Of a DNA stretch of 64,000 nt, positions 9,271 through 18,538 are shown one piece after another. Origin of the DNA: Paenibacillus melissococcoides (GTDB taxonomy: Bacteria > Bacillota > Bacilli > Paenibacillales > Paenibacillaceae); contig CALYLO010000001.1 in NCBI GenBank assembly GCA_944800085.1, positions 831,001 to 895,000 of the forward strand, given 5' to 3'. Position 1 is the first letter of the stretch. The number at the start of each line of letters is the position of its first letter. The notes beneath the pieces were generated by a model. The model made no database searches. It was given only the letters and a program-made list of their open reading frames with translations, and had not been told where the DNA came from. The position numbers were made by a program, and so were the translations under genes.

Positions 9271-9720
9271 GGGCTGTCTCATAAGCATTGCATAATGATT
9301 GGAATAACGGCTCACAGAGAATGGGGGGGACCGGAAAAATGGCTACGGGCAAAGCGGTGGAAGATGGAGGAAGACGCCTGCCTTCCAGTGGAAGACGGAG
9401 AATAGGCCCCCTGCCTTCCTGTAGCATACGGTCGAGGATGATGTAAGGACGGATGAGGCGGTGAAATCCTGCGTGAATGCAGCAATTTATGTTATTTGAG
9501 GCACTATTTGATGAAATTCCTGCAGAAGCACATTATTTTCATCGATTTTTGTCTTTCATCTATTGAAGAGTCTGAAATTGATGCAGTGGTGCAGGAACTC
9601 CCGCAACGGAGCACACGTCATCAAGGAAAACTGCATTTTCACAGTTTTTTTAGCTACATCGCTGTGAGAAGCCGGGATGGGGCTGTCCGCTGCAGCTAAA
9701 AAACTACTTATGGGACAGCC
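9271..9720. repeat. MITE-like element containing dispersed repeat copy 2
   Basis: The ends are near-perfect inverted repeats: GGCTGTCTCATAAG (9272-9285) and the complement of CTTATGGGACAGCC (9707-9720), 13 of 14 matching. The length of about 450 bases and lack of coding capacity fit a miniature inverted-repeat element. The right part (9462-9720) is the homologue of 877-1134. An internal stem, GGGGCTGTCC (9679-9688) with GGGACAGCC, mirrors the copy-1 terminal hairpin. No clear target duplication is seen, so it is old. Confidence 0.6.
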
Positions 9721-9735
9721 ACTTACGCTGCTACC

Positions 9736-9990
9736 TTACCCGACGGCGTCACTATCCTGCTTATAACTCATTCCCGTTGACGGAAGCCTCGACATATCCG
9801 TTGTCATCCCGGGAATTAAGCTTTCGCTCGCGCTGTCCCCCATAATCGACAAGCTTGTTTCGGCGGAGGAGTTGAGCGGGCTTTCGGCTTTTTTCTTTTT
9901 GAGATAGGAGCTGTACATCTCATTCAATGTTTTTATTTCTGAATCGCTTCTGACGGGCAAATACGTCGTATTGTCATAAGTTATCGGCAC
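9736..9990 (-). pseudogene. Fragment of a secreted protein with a stalk (copper amine oxidase N-like) motif
   Basis: The minus-strand frame reads IVPITYDNTTYLPVR, which resembles the repeat unit of the stalk or copper-amine-oxidase N-terminal-like domain common in Paenibacillus surface proteins. A Ser/Lys/Glu-rich linker follows and stops at 9736. The frame is cut at about 9990, where plus-strand permease sequence begins, so only a short piece remains. Function is lost and the domain match is short. Confidence 0.4.
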
Positions 9991-10420
9991 GATCGCCTTG
10001 CCGCTGCTGGGCCTGATCGACAGCCCGCTGCGCCTGCTGTACAACGAGCTCGGCGTCGTTATCGGCTTGGCGGACTCTCTGATCGTCTATATGGTGCTGG
10101 CCGTCGCCACTAGCCTCTATGCCGTGGACGCCTCGCTGTATAAAGCGGCCGGCATTCTCGGCGCGTCGCGGCTGCGCATGTTCTTCAGCGTCACGCTGCC
10201 GCTCAGCCTGGCGATGAGCGCCTTCGTCACGCCGGCCCTGATGGGCGGCACGTCGGTGAAGGTGATGCCGGTCATCGCCTACGAGCAGATGATGGCTGCT
10301 TATGATTGGTCGCTTGGCGCGGCGTTGGCCTTTCTGCTGCTCGGTTCGACGCTCGGGCTGGTGGCGGTATTTACGAAATTGGTTGAGACCAAGCGATATA
10401 AGGAGGTGTTCTCGTCATGA
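9983..10420 (+). pseudogene. ABC transporter permease (PotB-like), C-terminal remnant
   Basis: The open frame has no start and no N-terminal membrane helices. It contains the binding-protein-dependent permease signature (SLYKAAGILGASRLRMFFSVTLPLSL, the EAA loop) and the last two helices, ending at 10420. The stop overlaps the next permease start as ATGA, showing a former operon. The 5' part was lost at the junction near 9985. Relatives import spermidine/putrescine-like or other small cationic substrates. Confidence 0.75.
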
Positions 10421-10775
10421 CGAACCGAACGGGGCGGTTCCGCATTTCCCCGCTGGGCATCATCGCGTTTCTCGTCGTCTTCTTCGTGGTCTCGCTGCTC
10501 CTTATTATTGTGCCGACCTCCTTCACGGCGACGGGGGTGCTTCGCTTTCCGCCGGAGGGCTTCTCGCTGCAATGGTATGCGAAAATCCTGGACCGGCCGG
10601 AGTTCATCGAATCGTTCTGGGTCAGCTTGAAGCTGGCCGCGGTGACGGCCGTCCTGGCGACGTTTATCGGCACGCTGGCCGCCTTTGCGCTGCACAAATA
10701 CAAGCCCCCCGGGAGCGGGGCGCTGAACGCGCTGCTCCTGTCGCCGCTTACCGTCCATCGCTCATTATCGGCATC
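10417..10775 (+). pseudogene. ABC transporter permease (PotC-like), N-terminal remnant
   Basis: It begins with ATG 10417, coupled to the upstream permease stop. It encodes the cytoplasmic N-terminus, TM1 (IIAFLVVFFVVSLLLIIVP), the periplasmic segment with FSLQWYAKIL, and TM2-3 (FWVSLKLAAVTAVLATFIGT). After LLLSPLTV a frameshift near 10750 and a deletion junction at GGCATCTCGG (about 10769) fuse it to M20 peptidase sequence. The EAA loop and remaining helices are absent, so it is inactive. Confidence 0.8.
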
Positions 10776-11276
10776 TCGGCGGTGGAGGAGCTCGCCCGGC
10801 AGATTATCCGGCTGCACTCGTGGTCCGCTGCGGACCGCGGCATCCAGATCAATGTGGGCAAGATCGCCGGGGGCATCGGCGCCAACGTGATTGCGGATTA
10901 TGCCGAAGCCGAGATCGATGTGCGCGTGGACACGATGGACGACTTCCGGCGCTTCCCGGGGAGGCTGAACGGGCTGGTTCCCATTCTGCCCGGCACCCGC
11001 CTGCGCATCGACGGCGATATGAATCGGCCGCCGATGGAGCGGACCGCGGCCAGCGCCCGGCTGTATGCGATCGCCCGCTTGGCAGCCCGGGAGGAGCTGG
11101 AGGAGGCGAGCACCGGCGGCGTCAGCGACGGCAACTTCATTGCCGCCTGCGGCACGCCGACGCTCGACGGGCTCGGCATCGGCGGAGGCGGCGCGCATTC
11201 GCCGTCCGAATTCATCTGGGTGCCTGAGCTTGCGCGCCGCACGGCTTTATTATCGGGTATCTTGGAGCGGATCTAG
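10776..11276 (+). pseudogene. M20 family metallopeptidase, C-terminal remnant
   Basis: The frame continues from the permease junction. It reads as the dimerisation and C-terminal catalytic halves of an M20/carboxypeptidase-G2-like enzyme: INVGKIAGG, ANVIADYAEAEIDVRV, TGGVSDGNFIAACG, and the metal-binding histidine region GIGGGGAHSPSEFIWV. The first half, with the HxD and EE metal ligands, is missing. It was probably the last gene of the same transporter operon. Intact relatives cleave C-terminal glutamate or acyl amino acids. Confidence 0.8.
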
Positions 11277-11688
11277 ATCCAGCCGCTTCGGGGCACCAGT
11301 GCTGGCAATTGGGACACGGCAGTGGAACAGAGCACGCTCAGCGTTAGAATACTCATGAATCTGTTGGCAGTTTCGTATTCAACTAACTTTATAACAAGAG
11401 AAGAGGCTGTCCCATATTACCTGTGGGATGACCGTTAGATTCGCAAAAAGGTCGAGTTAGGGTTAACATTTGTTCCCGTACTCGATCTTTTAGCCGGATG
11501 GAGCGGAGCTTACTTTTAGTGGAGTGTGGAGATGAAAGAGTCAATCCATAGGTTGAAATTGACTTAATATCCCAAATGTGATATTTTTTATAATTATAGT
11601 TTTCCTATCAGCGAAGTCGTTTACTTTCCACAAGAATAATAGGTTGAAATCTTTCTCGTTAATAACTTCGACAGAAGGAGAGAGTACG
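11277..11688. other. Gene-free AT-rich spacer upstream of the biosynthetic locus
   Basis: No gene is visible. At 11404-11431 GAGGCTGTCCCAT and a small hairpin (TCCCA...TGGGA) echo the ends of the dispersed repeat at 9271-9720, so this may be a repeat fragment. Base composition changes from GC-rich remnants to AT-rich from about 11,370 on, which probably marks the edge of the dioxygenase-synthetase block. Confidence 0.45.
11559..11587 (+). promoter_or_regulatory. Putative promoter of dioxygenase-NRPS locus
   Basis: TTGACT (11559-11564) is separated by 17 bases from TATTTT (11582-11587) in an AT-rich stretch about 100 bases before the dioxygenase ATG. TATAAT at 11589 is an alternative -10 with poor spacing. 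Confidence 0.4.
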
Positions 11689-12744
11689 ATGACTACAGTG
11701 AATTGCATGTGCGAAGAGTTGCAATATCCATTGGGTGCCTTTAGCCGTTTTGTGGTAAATGAACTTCCTCCCCTAAACAAGACCGGTTCCCAGGCTGACT
11801 TATTGAGGTTCGGCCTTTCTCTTTTGCCAGATGATAATCAGCACCTCATCGATTTCGCATATCACCGTCCTTACAATGAAAAGGTGCTGGCAATGGGGGA
11901 TTTGGGCATCTACCTCATTTCGTGCTTGAAGCAAGGGATTCTTGCTTCCGAGCTGCACAGGGTGTCCTCGATTTTGGACCTTTTTTCCTTGCTGACCGGT
12001 TTAATTCCACGGGATACCTATGCTTCGTATATTGCATACAACCCTGCCGATTCTCTGCGAACATTCACAGGGGATGCCAGTGAAGTTGCTTTTATCACCC
12101 GGCATCAGCAATCGGAATTAGCGCTCAAGCCGGCGGTTGAGGAATTGGTGAAGCTTCAGTCGGATCCGTGCCTGCCGGAACGCCTGGAAATTCTCAAAGC
12201 CGTAAAAGCGGCTATGAGGCAGGTGCGCAAGGAAAACGCAGAGGTGCACAAAGGAGTAGACCCCGTCTTTTTTATAACTTTTTTCAGAGATTATTTTTTC
12301 CCCGTTGAGGTGAATGGCATCAATTACAATGCGCCTAGCGGCGTGCACATTGCGAGCGTGATCCTGACCGATCTCATTACGGGCACTGCCGATGATGCCT
12401 ATATGGAAACGACTCGTGATCTTTTGCCTTATTTGGAGCCATGCGAGCGATTCCGCATCAAAAATGCGATGGCTGCTCCTTCCCTAAAGCAAATCTATTC
12501 CGCCGATTTGAAATCCGGGAGAGACCGTTCTTCCGAACTCAACCTTCTTGTCGATATTTACGATGAAATCATCAAATTCCGTAATGTACATCAGGGACTG
12601 GTCAGCAGATATATCCGCAATCAAGATGCTTCCGTTTCCAAAGGTACGGGAGGTTTTGCGTTCGATACCTTTTTACAGGAGCGAATTGACGTCGTCGATC
12701 AAGCCAAGCGTACCGCTACGGAAAAGATAAAACCCCGAGTATGA
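11689..12744 (+). CDS. Indoleamine 2,3-dioxygenase/PrnB-superfamily heme enzyme
   Basis: A 351-residue protein. ATG 11689 follows AGAAGGAGAGA by about six bases. The C-terminal half follows the indoleamine 2,3-dioxygenase pattern. FFITFFRDYF supplies F195 and R200 at the places of human F226 and R231. FRNVHQGLVSRYI supplies H301 at the place of the proximal heme ligand (human H346). KGTGGFAFDTFL (318 on) matches the KGTGGT substrate loop, with Phe323 in place of Thr. Superfamily members open or rearrange tryptophan-like indoles, giving N-formylkynurenine, or aminopyrrolnitrin precursors in PrnB. The gene lies 160 bases before the synthetase start on the same strand, so it probably supplies or modifies an aromatic building block. 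Substrate is inferred, not shown. Confidence 0.7.
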   Translation: MTTVNCMCEELQYPLGAFSRFVVNELPPLNKTGSQADLLRFGLSLLPDDNQHLIDFAYHRPYNEKVLAMGDLGIYLISCLKQGILASELHRVSSILDLFSLLTGLIPRDTYASYIAYNPADSLRTFTGDASEVAFITRHQQSELALKPAVEELVKLQSDPCLPERLEILKAVKAAMRQVRKENAEVHKGVDPVFFITFFRDYFFPVEVNGINYNAPSGVHIASVILTDLITGTADDAYMETTRDLLPYLEPCERFRIKNAMAAPSLKQIYSADLKSGRDRSSELNLLVDIYDEIIKFRNVHQGLVSRYIRNQDASVSKGTGGFAFDTFLQERIDVVDQAKRTATEKIKPRV

Positions 12745-12906
12745 TCTCGCCAAACCGTAAAAGTCCGATCCGAATCTACAGAAGTAATGGTTATACGTCC
12801 CTCACCATGAACGCCGCACTGCTTTTGACATCCCCAGAATCCCAATCAGGTTGTACAGAGTCTTTTCAAGGACGCCCTAGCACACTTAATTTAATTAGGG
12901 AGAAGG

Positions 12907-15900
12907 ATGAATATGTCAAATAACAAAAAAGAATCACAATTAATCATGAAAAATACTTGGACATTGACAGAAGCGCAGCGAAGAGTGTGGTATATGGAAC
13001 TGCTCAATCCCAATACGACCGTTGCCGCTTTGAACAGTTTGCTTACCTTGCAGGGAACGATTATCGAAGAGAAGATCATACGGGCCTTACAGATGCTGGC
13101 TTCCCGGCATGATTCCCTTCGGGTGCGCTTAAAACAGATGGATGGTCAGGAGCCGCAAATTTATGTTGTTCCGTTCGAACCGTTCCATATTGATGTCATA
13201 GACGTGAGGGGGGAAGAAGCCGAAGCATGGCAAGAGATCGTCGATTTGCGTTCGCGCCAGCCCTTCGCTCTGTTTGATTCTCCATTGTTTGAATTCACGT
13301 TGTTCCGGACAGGAGAGCTGGAGGCCCGATTGTTTTTGAAAATTCACCATGTGATTGCTGACGGTTATTCCTTGAACCTGATAGGAAACGAAATTATTCA
13401 AACTTATACGTCCTTGTTACGCAATGAGGAGTTTACGATGGAACCAGCGCCCTCTTTTACGAAACTCCTTGCTAGCGAAGACACCTATCTTGCATCATCC
13501 CGCTTCCTCAAAGATAAGGCATACTGGGACAAAGAATTCAGTACGCTGCCGCCAATCACAAGCTTGGCTTTTTCCGAACAGGCAGCCCAGACTGCCACCA
13601 ACGCAGCTTCTTACAGCCAATACCAGCTTCCCTCATCCCTATGCAAAGACATTCATCAATTCTGCGAAAAACATCAAGTCTCTGCCTTCAATTTGTTTGT
13701 CACGGCTTTATGCCTGTATCTGGCGCGAATATGCGGAGAAGAAGAAGTTGTGCTGGGAACCATGTATGCCAACAGAACGTCCGTTGATCAGAAAACGATG
13801 GTAGGCATGCTCGTCAGCACAACGCCTTTTCGCTTGCGCGTGGATGCTGCTTTGTCTTTCACCGACCTCTTGAAGCAGGTGAAAATGAAGCAGGGCGAGC
13901 TGATCCGGCATCAGAAATATCCTTACAATCGAATCATTCCGGAGCTCCGCGAACGATTTGGTTTTACGGGAGCCCTGCTGCCCATTTTTTTTAATTATCA
14001 TCCGTTGGCATGGGACACGGTTCCGGAAGATGCTCCCGTACAATATGAGACGATGCCTCTCGGAAATGGACATCAGGATAATGAATTAACGGTACATATC
14101 CGCGAAAATGTAAAAAGCGGCGAGATGGCTGTTCAAATCGATTATTTAACCGATTTGTTCGCGGCGGAGGATATGGACCGCCTGTTTGCCAGATTGATGC
14201 ACATCCTTCGGGAAGGAATGGCTGAGCCGATGCAGGCGGTAGAACAATTTCATGTGATGCCGCCGGAAGAACGTCGCGAGATCCTTCAAGCCTTTAGCGC
14301 GGGACGAAATATCAACCGGCAGCCTGGCGGTCTGCTGCACGAGCTGTTCGAGGAACAGGCCGCGAAGGCCCCGGAACGGATGGCTGTGCTATCGGGAGTG
14401 GACGGATCGTCGCTGACCTACGGCCAATTAAATGAACGCGCAAATAAGCTAGCCCGTACCCTGAACAACCTGGGGATTGAGATGGGACGCCCCGTGGCGA
14501 TTCTCGGGGAACGGTCGCCGGAAATCGTAACGGCCGTTCTTGCTGTCCTTAAGGCGGGAGGAGCCTTCGTGCCTCTGGATCACTCTTTGCCTTCCGATCG
14601 GCTTGCTTATATGTTGGCGGATAGCGGAGCCGGCATTTTGTTGACGGTTGGCTCTGTTGGCTTTGCTCTGCCCGAGGGATGCAGGGTCTTGGATTTGCGG
14701 CAGGAGGAATGCTATGCCGGCGACGCCTCGAATTTACGCCTTCACTGCCGCCCGGAGCAGCTTGCTTATCTCATTTATACGTCAGGGACAACGGGAACGC
14801 CGAAAGGAGTTATGGTGGAACACCATAGCTGGATGCAGACGGCTTGGGCATGGCGCCAAGAGTACAAGCTCCAAGAGATGGAGATCCGGCTGCTGCAACT
14901 GGCCAGCTTCTCGTTTGACGTATTTGCCGGCGATCTGGCCAGAACCCTGCCGAATGGGGGAGTGATGGTTTTCTGCCCGGACGAGGTTCGGCTCCAACTG
15001 CCCCGGCTTCATCGGATGATCGTCGAATACGGCATTACGCTGTTGGAGTCGACGCCTGCTCTGCTGGTTCCGCTCATGGACTATATTTACGATCATCGCT
15101 TGGATACCGGCAAGTTGGAACTGCTTATCCTGGGCTCGGATCGTCTTGCGGCCGCAGACTTCCGCCGGCTGCACAGCCGCTTTGGGGCCGACATGCGCAT
15201 CCTCAATAGCTACGGGGTGACGGAGGCATGCATCGATGCGTCTTACTATGAAGTGGAACAGGGGGGGCAGCCGCCTGGAGAAGGGAATGTGCCGATTGGG
15301 AAGCCGCTTCCCCATGTCAACCTGTACGTGCTGGGGCGGGGAGGAACCCTCCAGCCTGTAGGCGTACCCGGAGAACTGTGCATCGGAGGAGAAGGAGTAG
15401 CCCGGGGCTACCTGAATCGACCGGAGTTGACGAGCGAGCGTTTTGTCACAGATCCTTATGCGGCAGGCGGACGGATTTACCGCACCGGAGACCAGGCCCG
15501 CTGGCTGCCGGATGGCAATTTGGAGTTTCTCGGCCGGCTGGACGATCAACTCAGTATTCGCGGATACCGGGTCGAGCCGGGAGAGATTGAAGCACAGTTG
15601 ATGCAGTTTGGGGGCATTCGCGAGGCAGTGGTTGCCGTAATGCCCGATTTGCAGGGAGAGCCAGTGCTTTGTGCCTATTACACGGGCGACGCTGAACTGG
15701 AGATCGCAGAAATGCGGGCATTCCTGTCCTCGAGCCTGCCAGACTACATGGTGCCAGCCATATATATGAAGCTGGAGCGGCTTCCCTTGACGCCAAACAG
15801 CAAAGTGGATCGCAAAGCTTTGCCGAGACCCGATGCGATTGCATCCCGACAAGAATACGTTCGTCCAACGACAGAAGCCGAGCAGAAAATGGCGTTACTG

Positions 15901-17025
15901 TGGCAAGAGGTCTTGAATAAGGACTTCGTGGGACTCCATGATAATTTCTTTGAGCTCGGGGGCCATTCGCTGAAAGCGATGACGCTGTTAACGCGCATTC
16001 ATCAGGAGTTCCAGTCCGAGATCGGCTTGCGCGACATATTTCAGACAACCAACCTGAAGACATTGACCCAAGCCGTCACTTCGGCAGCCGAACGGGCGTA
16101 TGAGTCTCTCCTTCCCGCTTCGGAGCAGGATTATTATCCGCTGTCGTCGGCGCAAAAACGATTGTATGTGCTGCACCAATTGGATGAGGCAGGACTTGGT
16201 TACAATATGCCCGCCGCGTTCCAAGTGGTAGGCCCATTGGATAAGGAGCGTCTCGAAGCGGCATTACAATCGCTTATTACTCGTCATGAGGCGCTTCGCA
16301 CCTCGTTTACGGTCGTGGACGGCGAGCCGATGCAGCAGATCCATGACCATGTCTCTTTTTCCGTATCCTGCGAGGACACGGAAGAAGGCCGAGCGGACGA
16401 GCAAATCCGGGCTTTTATCCGCCCGTTTGATCTTGGCGTGGCCCCGCTCCTGCGCATGAAGGTGATTCGACTCGGGGAAGAACGCCATCTGCTCTTGTTC
16501 GATATGCATCATATTATTTCGGACGGAATTTCCGTTCAAATTCTAACGGAAGAATTGGCCGCCTTGTATGCCGGAGAAGAACTGAATCCGCTGCGGCTGC
16601 AGTATAAGGACTATGCGGTCTGGCAGCAAAAATACAGGCAGTCGCAGGCCTATGCGAAGCAGGAAGCGTATTGGCTTAAGGAACTGGCCGGCGAACTGCC
16701 GGCGCTGAGCCTGCCGGCTGATTATCCGCGCCCGGCGATGCGCAGCATCGAGGGGGGCCGGGCGGATTTCGAACTGAAAGGCGAGTTGGCGGAGGGTGTC
16801 CGCAAGCTGGCACAGGAGAGCGGCACTACGGTGTACATGGTGCTGCTGGCGGCATATAGCACCTTGCTGTCTCGTCTGAGCGGGCAGGAGGAGATCATTG
16901 TCGGAACGCCGGTGGCGGGCCGCCCGCATGCCGACCTGGCAAGCATGCTCGGCATGTTTGTAAATACGCTGGCGCTGCGCACGCATCCGGCCGGGGATAA
17001 CACTAGCGTTGCATCGAGCGGTTAG
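12907..17025 (+). CDS. NRPS, N-terminal fragment (module 1 and part of C2), cut by IS
   Basis: The likely start is ATG 12913 (MSNNKK), five to seven bases after AGAAGG; ATG 12907 is closer than usual. The fragment holds a starter condensation domain (HHVIADG), A1 with pocket residues DVGEIGSID, a carrier domain (ELGGHSL) and the first two thirds of condensation domain C2 (HHIISDG). The native frame stops at base 17000, where an IS4-family element enters. The last eight codons (NTSVASSG) and the stop at 17023-17025 come from the insertion. A protein of about 1,370 residues could still be made, but it has no downstream partner in cis. The starter C domain resembles the lipo-initiation domain of surfactin synthetase, so the product should be N-acylated. 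Confidence 0.93.
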   Translation: MNMSNNKKESQLIMKNTWTLTEAQRRVWYMELLNPNTTVAALNSLLTLQGTIIEEKIIRALQMLASRHDSLRVRLKQMDGQEPQIYVVPFEPFHIDVIDVRGEEAEAWQEIVDLRSRQPFALFDSPLFEFTLFRTGELEARLFLKIHHVIADGYSLNLIGNEIIQTYTSLLRNEEFTMEPAPSFTKLLASEDTYLASSRFLKDKAYWDKEFSTLPPITSLAFSEQAAQTATNAASYSQYQLPSSLCKDIHQFCEKHQVSAFNLFVTALCLYLARICGEEEVVLGTMYANRTSVDQKTMVGMLVSTTPFRLRVDAALSFTDLLKQVKMKQGELIRHQKYPYNRIIPELRERFGFTGALLPIFFNYHPLAWDTVPEDAPVQYETMPLGNGHQDNELTVHIRENVKSGEMAVQIDYLTDLFAAEDMDRLFARLMHILREGMAEPMQAVEQFHVMPPEERREILQAFSAGRNINRQPGGLLHELFEEQAAKAPERMAVLSGVDGSSLTYGQLNERANKLARTLNNLGIEMGRPVAILGERSPEIVTAVLAVLKAGGAFVPLDHSLPSDRLAYMLADSGAGILLTVGSVGFALPEGCRVLDLRQEECYAGDASNLRLHCRPEQLAYLIYTSGTTGTPKGVMVEHHSWMQTAWAWRQEYKLQEMEIRLLQLASFSFDVFAGDLARTLPNGGVMVFCPDEVRLQLPRLHRMIVEYGITLLESTPALLVPLMDYIYDHRLDTGKLELLILGSDRLAAADFRRLHSRFGADMRILNSYGVTEACIDASYYEVEQGGQPPGEGNVPIGKPLPHVNLYVLGRGGTLQPVGVPGELCIGGEGVARGYLNRPELTSERFVTDPYAAGGRIYRTGDQARWLPDGNLEFLGRLDDQLSIRGYRVEPGEIEAQLMQFGGIREAVVAVMPDLQGEPVLCAYYTGDAELEIAEMRAFLSSSLPDYMVPAIYMKLERLPLTPNSKVDRKALPRPDAIASRQEYVRPTTEAEQKMALLWQEVLNKDFVGLHDNFFELGGHSLKAMTLLTRIHQEFQSEIGLRDIFQTTNLKTLTQAVTSAAERAYESLLPASEQDYYPLSSAQKRLYVLHQLDEAGLGYNMPAAFQVVGPLDKERLEAALQSLITRHEALRTSFTVVDGEPMQQIHDHVSFSVSCEDTEEGRADEQIRAFIRPFDLGVAPLLRMKVIRLGEERHLLLFDMHHIISDGISVQILTEELAALYAGEELNPLRLQYKDYAVWQQKYRQSQAYAKQEAYWLKELAGELPALSLPADYPRPAMRSIEGGRADFELKGELAEGVRKLAQESGTTVYMVLLAAYSTLLSRLSGQEEIIVGTPVAGRPHADLASMLGMFVNTLALRTHPAGDNTSVASSG
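12955..16080 (+). other. NRPS module 1: C(starter)-A(Orn)-T
   Basis: C-starter about 12955-14260, with LTEAQRRVWY at the front and RHQKYPYNR near the end, both as in surfactin-type lipo-initiating domains. A1 about 14335-15830. Pocket residues read as D-V-G-E-I-G-S-I-D, the code known for ornithine in bacitracin, tyrocidine and fengycin synthetases. T1 about 15865-16080 with Ser in GGHSL. No epimerase is present. Confidence 0.8.
16992..17000 (+). repeat. Target-site duplication of IS4 element, left copy
   Basis: CGGGGATAA immediately precedes the left end of the insertion and is repeated exactly at 18514-18522 after the right end. This shows simple transposition into the C2-coding sequence. 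Confidence 0.95.
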
Positions 17026-18513
17026 TTCATAATCTAATTTCAATTAACATCAATATATGATATATATTTACATTTGCGATGTCCGCGCTAAGTCTAAAAA
17101 AGTCGAGCTGGAAACAGACCCTACGCGTTATCCATTATATGTAAAAATCGTTTTCGTTTGTCATTACGTCACAATCAGTCTCGGTTTCATCGACTTTGTT
17201 GCCTTTTTCGGACGTCTCCCATTTCGCTTTGGTCGACCTCTAGATGTTCGAGTCGGCTTGCGGTTGAGTGCAGCGATCAAATTTTCCCATGGTTTTTCCG
17301 CATAGATGCGAATCAACTGGAGGAGGTCCCATGTCGACTTTTTACAGTCCAGTGTTAATTTAATCAGCAAACAGAGAGCATACGCGATTAAAGCAATATA
17401 CATTTGGTTCCAAATCGCTTCGGCCGTATAACCGTGGGGTTTTACCAATCGAATATGCTGCTTGACCCATTTAAAAAACAACTCAATATGCCAGCGATTT
17501 CGATAAATCTCGGCAATTTGATGTGCGGATAAGTCAAATCGATTCGTTACAATTCGATAGGTACGCCCTTGGTCATCGTTAAACTCAATCAAACGCAGAA
17601 CCGCTGGCAGCTCCGGCATCGTCACATCAGCATCAAGGATAAACCCATTCTGCCTTTTGGGGAGGTCTCTTTTTCTGATGATCGTTAACCGGCTCTTTTG
17701 CTTGACGCGGCAAACAAATTTAATCTTATCCTCTACCCATTTCTGAAAATGGTCGTACACCTGGTATCCTCGGTCCATCACGTAGGTCGCATCTTTATCC
17801 ACTGTAAATTCCAACACGACTTCATGATCGGCTACATCTTTGGTTGAAGCGACGATCTTGTCTGGATACATCGTTTTGGAGTCCGCAACGACCAAGGAGG
17901 TGTGCATCTTCACGCCATGGCTACTTTTGGAACAATAGGACCATTTCGCGAGAATGGGAGGTAGTGTAATTCCCGATGAATCGATTAGCTTGAGTTTCCC
18001 AATACCAGGCGTAATGCCGCGTTTCCCTTTTGTAAGTTGCTTGATTCGATCAATGAGCGAGAAAAAGAGCGTCTGAAGATACTCCATAGGCAGCCGTTTC
18101 AGCTTCCGCGATAGTTGGGAAGCGCTTATGCTCTTGAGTCCAAGCAGTTCTTGAAATTCAGGATTAGCGGCTACATGCTCTGACATGACTTTGTATGAGT
18201 CTCGTTGCTGAAGCTGTGCCTCTACAAATAAGAGTGTCGAAGCGCCGACAAACAACTTTTGGGCCCGGTAATCCAATGACTCGTGTCGAGTAGAATGAAC
18301 ATGTAACCATTTTAGGCATTGACAAATGACGTTTTGATTCGGTACGTTATCCATAGAAATCTCCTTTGTTGAGGCGTTTTTATGGATAACGCTTTGGGTA
18401 ACTCAACAATAGGAGATTTCTTTATTTTTGTCCACGAATATAGTTCAATAAGTTACAAATATAGAGACTTATGGGGTAGAAATTTTCGTAAAAAGATTGA
18501 TGCAACGCTAGTG
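17001..18513 (-). mobile_element. IS4-family insertion sequence, 1513 bp
   Basis: Terminal inverted repeats CACTAGCGTTGCATC (17001-17015) and its exact complement at 18499-18513 enclose one intact transposase on the minus strand. The element is flanked by a perfect 9-bp target duplication. It interrupts the synthetase within condensation domain C2. Removing it with one target copy rejoins the codons GGG GAT AAA CGT TTT and restores the family sequence around AGDKRF, so the insertion appears recent and undamaged. Confidence 0.93.
17164..18354 (-). CDS. IS4-family transposase
   Basis: A 396-residue intact DDE transposase. The first Asp is in LIDSSGI, the second in VMDRGY, and the Glu lies in the YREK-type signature YRNRWHIELFFKWVK, diagnostic of the IS4 family. 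The N-terminal region (residues about 1-110) would be DNA-binding. The C-terminus is Arg/Lys-rich. It reads against the host synthetase and has complete ends, so it should be capable of catalysing its own movement. It is AT-richer than the surrounding synthetase. Confidence 0.93.
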   Translation of the reverse strand: MDNVPNQNVICQCLKWLHVHSTRHESLDYRAQKLFVGASTLLFVEAQLQQRDSYKVMSEHVAANPEFQELLGLKSISASQLSRKLKRLPMEYLQTLFFSLIDRIKQLTKGKRGITPGIGKLKLIDSSGITLPPILAKWSYCSKSSHGVKMHTSLVVADSKTMYPDKIVASTKDVADHEVVLEFTVDKDATYVMDRGYQVYDHFQKWVEDKIKFVCRVKQKSRLTIIRKRDLPKRQNGFILDADVTMPELPAVLRLIEFNDDQGRTYRIVTNRFDLSAHQIAEIYRNRWHIELFFKWVKQHIRLVKPHGYTAEAIWNQMYIALIAYALCLLIKLTLDCKKSTWDLLQLIRIYAEKPWENLIAALNRKPTRTSRGRPKRNGRRPKKATKSMKPRLIVT

Positions 18514-18522
18514 CGGGGATAA
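18514..18522 (+). repeat. Target-site duplication of IS4 element, right copy
   Basis: CGGGGATAA, identical to 16992-17000. The synthetase frame resumes at 18523. Confidence 0.95.
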
Positions 18523-18538
18523 ACGTTTTTCCGTTTAT

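Noticed and set aside
12825..12856. TTGACA with TTGTAC as a separate promoter for the NRPS
   Set aside because: Spacing of 20 bases and a poor -10; co-transcription with the dioxygenase gene is simpler.
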